Of a stretch of DNA of 64,000 bases, positions 1-49,009 are shown one piece after another. Made by a program: the position numbers and the translations under genes. The notes under the pieces are model-generated. The model was not told where the DNA came from. It saw only the letters and a list, made by a program, of their open reading frames with translations, and made no database searches. The DNA is from Piscicola geometra (lineage: Eukaryota; Annelida; Clitellata; Hirudinida; Piscicolidae), in assembly GCA_943735955.1 (NCBI GenBank), contig OX030955.1:2765234-2829233 (forward strand), written 5' to 3'. The first letter of the stretch is position 1; each line of letters opens with the position of its first letter.

Positions 1-3000
1 TTGTGGCATCTTCGAGACTTTGATAACAACTTGCAATTTAAGAAGCACTGTCTTCTGGTTCATCTGGTGTCTTTGTAGTTCAAAGACGTCCCATTGAAGA
101 CTTTCAAAGTTAGTGCCACATGCATTTATCATTAAATTTCATGGTTTCATGTCATTTTATTCTCAAAATTACACATTTTTCAAGAAAATAATTATTTAAT
201 AATAAAATTTGTTTTTTGATTTTTTTTCTTGTTTTTTGATGTTTCAGTTATGTTTCGAGCATTTAAAAGCTTTTTTAAATTGTCAAAGAAGTGGTTTGGA
301 CAAACATGTTTTCAATGAAGTGTTTGTCATCGTTTTTAAATATAAATTTTACATCTTTTTATATGTATGGAAAAATATCAATATTTTTATAAAACAATAT
401 TAAAAATATTTTTATTAAATAAAATGTTAAATGATATATTAACTGAAAAATAAAACAGCTTTTGAATCTAGTGAAGAAGACAAGAAATATATATTTCAAA
501 ATAAAACATTTATAATATAAATGCTATTGAAAAAATAATTTTCTATTTGAACTTTTATTTGCGTCTTTGGCATCTAGAGGTCAAATAAATGTTATCTAAC
601 TCTCTTTATCAGTTAAGGCATGTTCCGAATGATTAAGAGACCAGACCCGCTGATTCTTTTAGCGTTACTATGGAATGCCTTTACATGCTGCTCGTCACAT
701 ACAGAATCTTTAAAATATTGTTTTCCAATTTGAGAGAATGAAATGGGATGATTAACTTTTTGTGCCGATCAACTTCAAAAATTTCGGCTAAAAACGTTTA
801 AAAAAAGTTGGTTATCTTTTTATGAAAATCAGTACAAAAGTTTAATCCAAATCTAAACGAGGTACATATACAAAATTAATAATGTTTTCAAGTGCTTCGA
901 AAGTTGATTGGGCGAGAGTGCCTGGGTCCGTAGGGACATGTTGTGTCACAGTCAATAAAACGCTCCTTTTAAAGCGGAATAAAATTCAAATAAATGTGAT
1001 GGACGAAGGTTGAAAAGAAAATTAAATTACTCTGAGAAAATTTAAAGAAGAATTAATAATTCTTTTTCACAAATGAATAATTTTAAAGATTGTTCACTCA
1101 GGCGTGTTTAAGTAATATTGATTTTTGCATTTTATAAGCTCTGTAAAAATCGTTTCAAAATTTTATGATTTTATTTTTAATTTATTCGAAGCTTTTTTTC
1201 TATCTTTTCTTGTGTTTTTATTCAACTTTCAATGTTTTTATTTTTATTTTTGTGTCAAATAAGATAAAATAGAGTGTAAAAAGACATTTTAAATAATCAT
1301 CGATTTCAAAATTTTGATGCACTCACTTAGAACTTTTTTAACACTGAAAAACTGAAAAAATTGACATTAAACAAAGGGAAAAACAAAAAAGTGAGATTGT
1401 GAAACTTTTGTTCACTAAAAAAACACATTTAAAATTAAAAAAAAAGTTTTTTATATAATTTTTCATGTTTCAATCTTTTTCCATCATTTTTCTTTCCTAG
1501 GAATGCTATTAAAGCATTTTCAAACTTTTCAATTCTCTTCATTCCAAAGGGAAGATACACTTTTTTTTGGAAAAGCGAATTCATTCTCGACCAAAAGTGT
1601 TGTACTCTTGTTGGCAAACTACTTCTAAGTTTTCAATCTTTTTAGTTTTTAAACCTGGTTGAAAATTTTATCTAAAATAAATTTTGCAACTTCTGCATTG
1701 TCAGTGAAAAAAAACTTGTTGACTTTGACCTGCATAAACGTTGTAGTATTTTCCCTTCTTCTTTTGACTCAGCTCTCATTTTCTTTCTACCCCACTTTAG
1801 AATTTAGCTTTCACCATTTTTCTTCTGTTGAAACTTTTTTTTTGCTTGGGCCACTGCCTTGAAGTTTCTGAAAAACGACTATGGCTATTTCTAGCCTGCT
1901 GGCTCTATTGTAAATGGATCAACTGACTGTATTCAGTGTGCTCAGCTTTACGTTTAGATCGGTGATTGAAAGCATAAGTCAGTTTCATTTAATGTTCAAA
2001 GTCATTTCGAATATGTTTTTGTCTTCCCTCTTAATCGCTGAGGCAGCTAATCTAATATTTTGAATCAGTATTTTTGGGATATACCATAAGTTTTATATGA
2101 AAACTTCTGATTTTTTCCCCCTTCATCACTTCAATCTTTCAAATCTTTGGTCTTCTAAAATGTGATAATTATTATAACATTTAAAACTTTGCATTTAGTA
2201 TTTGATAAAAAAATAAATATTTAAGAGTTTATTTTGAAAACAGGATTTCATTTGTTGAAATCTTTTAAAGATAATCTTTTCATTCCTATTTGAAAAATAT
2301 TTAGTGAAAACAATTTATGTGAATCAAAATTCCTAATAAATCCACATCAAGTTTTTTATTTTAATTTTAAAAATTCAAACCCTTCTATTCATAAGTTTTG
2401 GCAGGCTAAATATTTTAACGTCACTCTAAATTAAGCGAGCCTTTAAAATTCGTAAAAAGCTTCACATTTGTATTTCTATTATTAAAAAGCTCTAAACTAT
2501 AATAGACCACATTCATTTTTATTTAATGAAATGATTTTAAAGTTTTATTGAGTAATTCTTTCTGCTGAAACTGAATATTGAAATTATACTTTCTTTTCAT
2601 TAGTGAAAGATCAAATATATCAATCAAGTGACCTTGTCATTCCCATCTGATTTTAATGGCTTACTTTCTTTTTTAACCTTTGAAAAAATCTATTTTCCTT
2701 TCATACAAACGCCAGAAATATTCATTAAAGCTCTCCCATAAACAACCTTAACCGCTTTACAGGATTTTTTATTTAATTAGACATTGTTAATTTCTTCGAC
2801 CGTTTGACTCAATTTTCTCTTCTTCTTGCCATCAATCTTTTCTTCAGACGATTGTGTTTTTATTTGTCATACCAATTCATATCTGACATCGGAAATACCA
2901 TTGAAAATTCTAGACGCAAGTTACAGTTTTTCAGATGCTAACTTAACACCGCAATAGTTGAATGAATCTGTTCTAAATTCAAACTTTAAAACTCGAGAGT

Positions 3001-6000
3001 TAAAGAGCCCCCGTGAAATGTATCAATATACTGTATTGCATTCTTTATCTAAAGCATGCTTGCCAACACAGCTGCTGTGGAGCTTATCAGTAACGTCATC
3101 AATACCAACAGCACTATCAGTGTATTCTTAGCATTTGAATAAATGTAGGTTCTGTATTTATGTGGTATATTCATTAGTCAGACTAGTCTGCGCTTTATAG
3201 CACCATAGACATAATTATGACGGCAAAATGTGATGAAGGAATGAGTAAGCGGAAGGAAGAAACGAAGAAATGTAAATATTTATTTGAATATTCTTTGACA
3301 AAATCCTGACCAAATGAAAGAAACAAGCTCAATGGTGAAAAATATTTTTTTTTCGGAAAATCAAATTTAGGCTATGCAAATTCAATGAAAAGATTATGAT
3401 TGAGCTAATCACAGTCGCACTTTTGTTTGCTGATTATACGCAAAAAAAGCACTCAAAAATTGTCAACAGAAAATTAACATTTTAAAATGGCTTTTTCCAA
3501 TATGAAAAAAACAATATGCATTTGTTTAAAATTTAGTTTTTTAAATCGCCAAATTTTAAAAATTATACATAGCCTTATTATTAATCATATGTTCAAAAAG
3601 TGCTAGCCCCAAGCTTTTGTCAATAGCACAACATCATGCCAAAATCTCTTCAGACATAATAATTTTCCAGAAAACTATCGTCGAAATAAGTTTCTCCGGG
3701 AAGGCGAAGTACGAGACGTAGCGTACACTTGACAAATGCACGTTTTTATGCGCAGAAGATTTGCAGGGGGCTGTTTAGAAGTAGAACGAGTCTTCAGAAA
3801 GTCTAAGATCTGCTGATCTCTGAGCTCTAGTATATCCCTTAATGACGACTGCCTAGCATGTGTAATGCCGCAAATGGCTCATCGCCGTGATTAAGATGTC
3901 GTAGTCTCAAGTTGGTAAGCCAGTCACGCTTACGAGGGTTCGAGGAATATGGAGTGGATCTGATGGGAGGGCATGGAGATGAAATTGGCGCTTGTAAGAT
4001 TTATGGATTTAAGGTTGCTTTTCGGGTGAATAATGTATGCGAAATGGCAAGAAGAAAAATGACACCTACAAAATTTAATTAAGAAGATAGGAAAAAAATT
4101 AAATTCTTGGAAAGTGTAATAATAACTTGAAGCAAAAAATTTAACATATACTCAATTTTATATTTAAAAAAACTAATTAAAATTGAAGTTTTAGGAAAAT
4201 ATTTTCTTAAAGCATTAAAGGTTTTAAAATCAATTTTATGCCTCGTCTATAAAAGGATTTTCGATTTGAAACACCTTTTGACATGAAGCATTTTCTTCGT
4301 TAAATATTTGAAATATTTGCGGTTCTATGTGAAAAACTACGAAACTTTCAAGAATGAAATGTTTTTGATTATAATTTAAAGATTTTATGTATTAAAAATT
4401 AAGTTTAAACATTTTGTAAAAAGTTTTTGAAAATGATGATCTAAAGTTTGAAAAAAGTGAAACTTGGCGAAAAGAAATTACAATTTTAAATGTTATAACT
4501 TAATTTGAACAATTTAAATTTTATTTCCTATTTTGTCATTGCTATTTCCCAAATTATTTTTTCAATCAGTAAAATGCATCAGAGCTGATCTACTCTTTTG
4601 AGACAAACTCCATTACGGAGATGCAGAAAAAATTGGAACTAAAAATTCTAAGTTTTTTCAATGATTATGAAACTTTGAATTTTTCAAATGTTTAAATATT
4701 ATAAACATCTTACATTGAAGTTCTTTTTATATAAAAAAAGAAAAAATATATATATGAGCAAATAAATTTCTACAAATAACTTGGATTAGAAGGTTTTTGA
4801 CACTAAAGCAAAAATGAACGCATAAAAATATGTTTTAAATCTAAAAAAGTTATAAAAAAGTTTAAAACACAAGATCGGGGAAGAATAATTAAACAGAATA
4901 TCATTATGAATTTTATTTTATTTCATATTTATGCGCAGTCATTAAACCCTTTAAAAAAATCCAAAAACGTCTACATAATCCACAGAATAAAAGCAGCGCA
5001 CAGTATGCTTCCCTGAAATAAAGTATAGAGAAAAATGAATGCGCTTAAAGCAATGTCAACTCCGAGAATTTAAAGCCACCCTGGAGAGTGCAATAATGCT
5101 CGAGAACTATCTCTGTGAGGCGTACTCACTTTCATGCCCTTAATGAAGGCACATTTACTTCGAGACTACAAACAAGACCAATAAGATCAAGGCATTGTTG
5201 GTATAGTTAGTTTTGCGTTGGTTTAGGTGCACTTCAGCAAAGAGATCAATAGTTGGATGTTGTTTTGTTGATTAGTTGGTTTGGTTTAGTGTAGTGATTT
5301 TGGGTTTGAATTTATTAAAAAAAATTTTATTGAAAACAACATTTGATATAAAATTGTAGTCCAAATGTGTGTCACATTTATTATGAAAGTCTTTTTTAAC
5401 TTTAATTGGTGTATAAATACGAAGTACAAAACTAATTACCATGATTAAATTAAAGTTAAAACGAACCTTTGTACTTTTATTAGTCGACTTTTCAAAAGAA
5501 AAATGAAAATTAGCTTGTTTTTGTTAGATTTTTTTCTTTCATCCATATTTTAATGATTTGGATAGACTGTAGAATTAAAATTTGAAACTATTTAGCTCAT
5601 TGTTAACTGTTCGATTTAAAAAAAAAATTCTAAATAAATTTGTTAAAGACATCGAGTTTAATTCAAAAATATGTTTTTAAAATAGGTTTATGTTTTCAAA
5701 ATCGAAATGAATTTATAAATAATTATGAATTTAAAAATATCAATTAAACTATTTTAAACTTTGAAAATATTTGTAAAAAAATGAATTTAAAATAAACTTG
5801 CTTAAAAAATACTTTGCAAGATAAAAATATATTGAACTTTTATATTTTTCATTCATTCATATTTATAAATAAAAACCCATCTCTTGTTAAATGATGCCCA
5901 ACATGCATTTTTGAAAGTTTTTTTATATAAAGAATGACTGAAATAAATTGTATAGTATTAAAAAATCTAAGTTACTAGAAAAAAAACAATAATACTTAGT

Positions 6001-7594
6001 TTAATAAATAGCTTAAATTCTAGAATAAAAAAGAAATGACAATTTAAATTAAACTTCAAATTACATTAGGAAACGCGGAGGCTTTCAAAGGACTCTAGAG
6101 ACGGTAGAAAAATGGTCTGATACTAGAGCATTTAATATTGATAATGGCACTCAAACTGAGTAGCATGCTCTCTTTTCTTATGCTAATTTCAAGCCAATTT
6201 CCGTTCAGTTTTTTAACTCTCGATAAACCTTTATGGTTTTAAATACCATAATTATATTTTGAATGTCCTGGGATACAGTTATCTGTATAAAAAGCTGAAG
6301 TATTGCACCATATAGACATCTTTTTATAAAATGACTGTTTTGGTTGATAAAACTACTTGGTTAAAACTATTAACTTTTGTATTTAAAAAAAATTAAACAT
6401 TAATTTTGGAAAAACTTAAAAAGTTGAAACTCGCATCATGGTTGTTTAGGCGTAAATTTTAAATTAATTAAAAAACTTTTAAATAAAAGAATTACTGCCC
6501 TCATCCATCTACGCTTTGATAAAAATGTTGACTCAAGCTTAATAAACAACACAAAAAGACTTCAATAAAAATAAATCAGGTTTTGAATCGACCAATTTAC
6601 AGGGTTGTGGATATTTTCATTTCAGGAAAGTCTTTCAGCGTTTTGCTTGGATATTTATAGTCTCCAGAGCTGAAGGTTGCAGCCTCGCCATCAAGTTTAT
6701 TCAGCCTCCGCAACCCCTTCAACTCGCACATGACTAAATTTTGGCGATGTCTAGCTCAACAGCGTTATTTGAACTAGTGGCCGTAGAATTCAAGCTATCA
6801 TTTTTATTGAATATCTTTTATTTAAGATACCAAGGATTAAAGATTTTAATTGCACTGTAAGAATTCTATAATAAAAATACTCAGACGTTATTTTTTAACT
6901 ATTTTCTTTTTCGTTCAAACCTTCATTAATAAACTATTGCATTAGAATCCATAAACTCACATTTCAAAGCACCATTAACTTTTAGGACCATCTCGCCAAC
7001 CTATTAAAAAGCTAACTTTTATTTATGGCGATGCCGCCAGTCAGTAAATATTTAGGGTGCTATCAATTTTTGTATACTTTGTAATTAACTTGACGTTAAC
7101 TCATCAATATGCAACGGTTTTTAACTCTAAAGTTTTAAAAGCATCGTATTAATTTTAAATAGTCTTTAAAGTCAAGTTTAATTTTGTTACTAAAAGTGGG
7201 TGTCACGAAGTTTCAGTTTTTTCTTCAAAATTTTAGCTCAAACTTTCTTTATAGCAGATTTAACTGGACATAAAAAAATATAACTAGAATTTTTGACTTA
7301 GTTCTTTGAATTCGTAATAATCGCTAGTTTCTGTGCCTGGCAGCAAAATTGAGCATTTGATAGTCTTTTAAGCATCCACAGCCACATAAATCTCTACTCT
7401 GAATTTCACCTTTAATCTGTTTAATCCACAGTATTATTTAAATGCGCATAACCACAAAAGCCGGATTTAAACGACAACAAAGAACAATTCCAAAACACTT
7501 AAACAGATATTTTGAAGTATCTTCAAGGATATACGCTGAACAGTTCACTTCTCCCTAAAGAATTTTTCTAAAGAAGTCTTTTATCGTGGTGACA
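1..7594. other. AT-rich region upstream of the lectin gene, no gene recognised
   Basis: No exon or RNA gene I can support lies here. Most of it is A/T-rich low-complexity sequence with short chance reading frames. Bases 1-132 are more balanced and carry TGTGGCA at 2-8 and its inverse TGCCACA at 114-120; on the minus strand a short frame stays open to the window edge. A GC-richer patch at about 3690-3960 ends in a tRNA B-box-like GGTTCGA. The last ~150 bases probably contain the promoter and 5' UTR of the gene starting at 7595, but I see no clear TATA box. Confidence 0.5.
3862..3947 (+). repeat. Possible degenerate tRNA-like (SINE-type) segment
   Basis: A balanced-composition patch in AT-rich DNA ends in CGAGGGTTCGAGGAA, close to a pol III B box (GGTTCGANTCC) but off in its last part. 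It is preceded by a D-arm-like stretch about 45 bases upstream. No convincing acceptor stem is seen. Weak call, made mainly because similar segments recur at 20-25 kb. Confidence 0.2.
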
Positions 7595-44344
<36,750 letters not shown>

Positions 44345-44860
44345 ACCACTTAATGGATCAGCCCCCTTTCTCTTTATTCTCTAAACCATTCCTTCTTACC
44401 TGCCCCTCACTCACCTCACAGTCATTTCTGTCTCTTGCGGCTATGAAAGTGACATTATCGACATCACCGTTTCACTTTAAATGTTCATTATTTGCATGGT
44501 TGAAACGCTTTATAGACGAGGAAATAGGCAAGCTTCAAGGCCGTGAACATTTTCTTAGACATCATTCTTCATTCATTCATTTTTTTAATTATTTATTTAC
44601 CACATTATCACGCGTTTCCTAGCCCTTACTCTATTTATTCCTACTTTATTTTTTTACTTTCTGCTCACCGTTACTTATTTAGTCCTCCCATTTTAATTTT
44701 GATTAATTCCTTATGTACTCAGCATTCATTCAATTATTAATTCATCGTCTCATTAATTTAAGATCCAGCCATTTGAAAACATTAAGTTAAGCAGGCACCC
44801 AGACATCACCCACCCACCCACTCTCTTTTCATCTACCCACCTACCTGTCAATACAAATTT

Positions 44861-44866
44861 AATAAA
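44861..44866 (+). promoter_or_regulatory. Candidate polyadenylation signal of the lectin gene
   Basis: AATAAA about 520 nt after the stop, followed within 10-25 nt by a GT-rich stretch (TTGTGACGTGGGTTGG), the usual arrangement of a cleavage site. Confidence 0.6.
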
Positions 44867-45870
44867 ATTGAAATTGTGACGTGGGTTGGATAAAGAAAAC
44901 TAAACTTTGAGAAAATGCAAAAAGAATCTATATTGTTGAAAAAATTTGAATTTGTATTAAAAAATAATTAATATCGTATTTGTCATAGCATCTTAGGCGT
45001 GTTTTGTGTACTATATGCTGTAATAAATAAACTCTTGTTTAATGTACAATGTATATTATGTACATTAAAGATAGTTTTCTAAACTATTTAAATTAGAAGA
45101 TTATTAATTGTTATTACAATATTTTCGTAAATTATTCGTGCTATGAATTGGATTATTCTACTAACTTGATATATATTTAATCAAATTTAATGATTTTGTC
45201 AATTTTCAATAAAAACCTTGCTAGATTTAATGAGATGATTCTTAAATGCTTTTAATTTTTTAAGAAATTTTTTTTCTAATTATTGAAAATATTTATATAA
45301 AAAACTTTTAAATAATATTTGGATTTATTGCTTAAGGTTTTCTAAAAGGTTACAGCCTTTAAAATGAAATTATTCAATAGTTCGAACGAAATGAGTTTAT
45401 AATCGAGTACATCGGAAATTTGAAAATCTTTTATTTTATATGCTAATTTTTAGTATGTTTTTTTTAAATTTTAAAATCTTTAATGCATCTTACATTTTCA
45501 TAACAAAAAAACTCAAAGAATAAATGTCAACGGTACAAAATCGCAATGTTAGAAAGTGGCAAGTGGCATTCCCCAGGGATCTGTTCTGGAACCAATGTTA
45601 TTTGTAACTTTTCCAAATAATTTAACAAAAAATGCAAGTTAGAAATTGTAATGTGCGAAGAAACTAAAAAATATATGGTCAAATATCTTGGGGCGCTCAA
45701 TTAATTAAAGTTTTTTACGCCTTTACTAAAGGAAAACCCTCTATCAATTTTATGTTAACTATATAACTACCGAATGAAGTTTGTTCAAAATGAAGATATA
45801 TTAACTCTTACATGTATGAAGAATAGTCATTGAGTTTTGAAACTCTTCAAATTTGACTTTCATTATCTTT

Positions 45871-45892
45871 AATAATAATAATAATAATAATA
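45871..45892 (+). repeat. (AAT)n microsatellite
   Basis: About seven AAT units in intergenic DNA. Confidence 0.85.
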
Positions 45893-46774
45893 TAACTGAA
45901 ATGCATTATTATGCGTAACCCTAACAGGGTTTTACGTCTGTACTTTAACCGATATTAACTGAACTGATTTTTAAAATTTAATTAACAATAAAAAAGATTA
46001 TAGAAAAAAATGGCCTTTCATATTTATAAAAGGCTTTTGAAAGTGTTACGTCATGTTGACTTTTAGAGGCCGAAATTCTTCTATAAAAATATTTTCTAAT
46101 TCTGAAGGTCTAAAATGTAAATGAAGTATAAATAACGTGTTTAATATTATATTTCAATTTGAAAGTAACAGGTCCATTCAACTATTTTATTTATATTAAT
46201 TTATAATTAAGCAATAGCAAGGCAAGGCAAACATAATGAAAGCAATAATCAAAAAGGGAAGGTAAATCAAAATATAATCTATAAACAAATGTTAGAATAT
46301 TTTATTTTAAAATCAAAGCCATGTTTCAGAGCACCGAAAACTTCGATTAGATTAATAGACGAACATTCTAAACGAATACTGACTTTACAAATTAGTTTGA
46401 TGCTGATGCACTCATCAAAATTAGTGATTTCGTTAGTGCAATGAAATTTAATAAATAGTAGATGTAACTGTTGAATAGTGAAGAATCGTTTTGAATGATG
46501 TTTGCAATGTTAGTATGCAGTTTATAGATGATGTTTAAATGATACAAGTTGTTATTAGGCAACCAGCTAAAGCTTGATATAATAGAAGAAAATAAATTTC
46601 CAAAAACCATGCATGTTAAATTGAAATGAAATTACTTTAAAAAATAAAACTGAATAAAATATTAACTCTTTACTTCTAATGAACTTTATAGTATTTATTT
46701 TTTTAAAATTTTTTAACAATTAGAATCAATTTAAAATGAAAGTAAGTCATTTTTATTAGTTTGGAATAAAACAT

Positions 46775-46780
46775 TTTATT
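46775..46780 (-). promoter_or_regulatory. Candidate polyadenylation signal of the MAPR gene
   Basis: AATAAA on the minus strand about 260 nt past the stop. A second one lies at 46752-46757. Which is used cannot be told from sequence. Confidence 0.4.
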
Positions 46781-47038
46781 TAAAATAAATAAGAACCTAG
46801 GCCGAAATAATAAAACAAACAGCTTGAATATGCATAGAACAAAATTGATTAAATGATAACAAAATATATTAGCTTTATAGACTAAATATAATTCTATTGA
46901 TGAAAATTATTATCAATGTATTCATGTTAAAAAACACACTTTCAAATTCATGAAATTTGTAACACTTAGAATTAATGGTTATCAACATCTGAAAAGAAAG
47001 CAGCAAAAATGTAACTCTGCTCTTGGCAGCAGTGAAAA

Positions 47039-47608
47039 TCAGTTACTCTTGATGTGTGAGTTTTGCACATAGGTGGATTCTTCTTCAGTGTCTGTGTAGT
47101 CAGTAGGTTCCTCGCCATGTTTCAGAAGACGTCCAAGAGTTGGAAACCTCTCAGTGAATTGTAGCTCCCACTCTTTGATCTTTTCCATTTGAGCAGAAGT
47201 TAAGTCGCTTAAATCATCATAAGAGTCCATTGTTTCATTTCCATTTAGTGAAAAAGTGCCCAGCATCCTTGAAGCATCTCTGCCTGCGAACACTCCATAT
47301 GGTCCTTCTGGTCCATATTGAGAACGGTCTTTGGTCACGTCAAAAACTTTGCCATTGACTGCCACTAGTATGCGATCATTTTTTAGATTTTCTTCTCGTA
47401 GTTGGGCAAGTGTAAAATCACGTTTTTTAAGTGGAGGTAGATTGGTAACTGATGAACTTTGTTGTCTTCTGAATTTTATTATTTTATATAGAAGAATGAA
47501 ACAAACGAAAATTAAAACGATGTTGAGAGGGTTTAAAAGAGACGTAGAGAAAAAAGTATATCCCTCTTTTGTTGTGTTCTCATCATTCTTAAGTGGGTCC
47601 GAGTCCAT
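47039..47608 (-). CDS. PGRMC: Membrane-associated progesterone receptor component (PGRMC/MAPR), intronless
   Basis: 189 aa, close to the ~195 aa of vertebrate PGRMC1. Residues ~24-43 form an N-terminal membrane anchor (LNIVLIFVCFILLYKII). Residues ~64-162 are a cytochrome-b5-like heme-binding domain. The signature YGPEGPYGVFAGRDASR is intact: Tyr104 matches the axial heme ligand (Tyr113 of human PGRMC1) and Tyr98 the neighbouring Tyr107. YDDLSDL and the acidic C-terminal tail are also present. The human Lys163/Tyr164 pair is replaced by Arg154/Phe155. Members sit in the ER and other membranes, bind heme and assist P450 enzymes and sterol handling. The start is the first in-frame Met and gives the full-length family N-terminus. 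The frame is uninterrupted, whereas vertebrate genes have introns; a retrocopy origin is possible, but nothing is broken. It is divergent from the P4HA gene. Confidence 0.95.
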   Translation of the reverse strand: MDSDPLKNDENTTKEGYTFFSTSLLNPLNIVLIFVCFILLYKIIKFRRQQSSSVTNLPPLKKRDFTLAQLREENLKNDRILVAVNGKVFDVTKDRSQYGPEGPYGVFAGRDASRMLGTFSLNGNETMDSYDDLSDLTSAQMEKIKEWELQFTERFPTLGRLLKHGEEPTDYTDTEEESTYVQNSHIKSN

Positions 47609-49009
47609 TATAAAATATTTTTAGTCTTAGAATATTTACATACAACAAAAATGACTTTTAGTTGAAATATAAATCTTAATAAAACATTTTAGCAACGTGG
47701 CCAGTCATCGTAACGAAATTAGTTCTTTTAACAAATATTCTGACCATTTGTAAATACAAATGTAGGTGTAGCGCCTAACACGTCACATAACGGTAGTCTT
47801 ACATTATTCTTTTGAGCCCTTTTAACAATTTAAAACTTATTTAATTTTTTTTTAATTGTACTTCTTAAAATACCTTTTTTTACAATTTCAACAATTATAC
47901 TCTTAAATAAAAAAAGAAAGAATTTACACGTGTAGTAGTTTGATAGAACTTCTGTTACCTTGAATACCCATGTAATGACAGGGAGAGGCATTAGGAGCAA
48001 GATCTCCTTCCACAAAAGCTAGAATATTTTTGAATGATTTGTGTGAAACGTACTTCGCCAGCTGTTTATGTCAATTTTAATTTCTACCAAAATGCAACTC
48101 ACAAATAATTGTTTTGAATATTGACTTTTTTGAAATAAATGTTCTGTAGCCAATGCCTCTTCATACCATAAAATGCAGGGCTTCTCTGGAGAAGTTTGCC
48201 AGTATTCAAGCGCGCCCCAGATTTAATTGCCTCAAAGAAGAAACAAGGAGAAAGAAAACTAAAAGTTTTTTTCAAAAGTGAAAAAAGTGCATTATCCCCT
48301 TGTTCTTAATCTACGTCATTGGAAAGCTTTATTTTTATTAAAATAATGATATCAAATTTATGCAAGACAAATAGGCTTTGACAACATAAATAATTTCGAA
48401 AGCAAAGCTGCATTCGATTACTAGTATGATTTTTTAAAATCAATTATAAATTTTTCGCCAAACGTCCTATTTACTTAATATGTTTTCAGATACATTTACT
48501 TGAAATGTATTTAAATGCATAATGGTAGCAAAATTTATGTTCTGAACTAATTGGAAAAAAAGTGGAAAAAAGAAAAAGGAAGTCATTGAAAAAATACAGA
48601 AACCCAGTTTATTAAAACTATGAATACAATAGCTTGTTTTAATTATAATTTATTAATTGAAACTAAAACTCATAATTGTGTAAAATTTTGAATTTTGAAT
48701 TGTTTTATTAATATATAAATGGAAAAAAATTATATATTTTTTAAGTTTCTTACAAAATTAACCCTTCTTCATTTTTTATTAAACTCTAAGCACTTATTGT
48801 TAAGCTGTAATTTAGCTGTGACATTGCAATGTCGTGAACTTCTAGACAATGTGCCATAGTAAGTATGAAAGAGCCTCGTCAGAGCCTGCGCCGTCATAGA
48901 AAATGAAGGTTGTATGAACAGTTAGCACATAGTTAACTTGTCACTAATATAAACTTTTGACTTAAAAAGTGTTAACTGAAGTTTTTCTCAAAGTATTAAT
49001 TGAATAATT
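47609..49009. other. Divergent intergenic region between MAPR and P4HA
   Basis: 1.4 kb, likely holding the promoters of both genes. A CRE-like CACGTCAC is at 47779-47786, about 170 bp upstream of the MAPR start. A GC-richer patch lies at about 48170-48260. No coding frame is supported. Confidence 0.55.
47779..47786. promoter_or_regulatory. CRE-like site upstream of MAPR
   Basis: CACGTCAC (minus strand GTGACGTG) resembles a CREB/ATF site and stands in a short GC-richer patch about 170 bp from the MAPR ATG. Such octamers occur by chance, so function is a guess. Confidence 0.25.

Larger units (their letters stand above)
44345..47038. other. 3' UTR of the lectin gene and intergenic region
   Basis: After the TGA there is about 0.5 kb of balanced, pyrimidine-rich sequence, consistent with a 3' UTR, including CACC/ACCC-rich stretches near 44800-44850. 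AT-rich intergenic DNA follows, with an (AAT)n run at 45871-45892. No gene is seen until the MAPR gene on the other strand. Confidence 0.6.
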
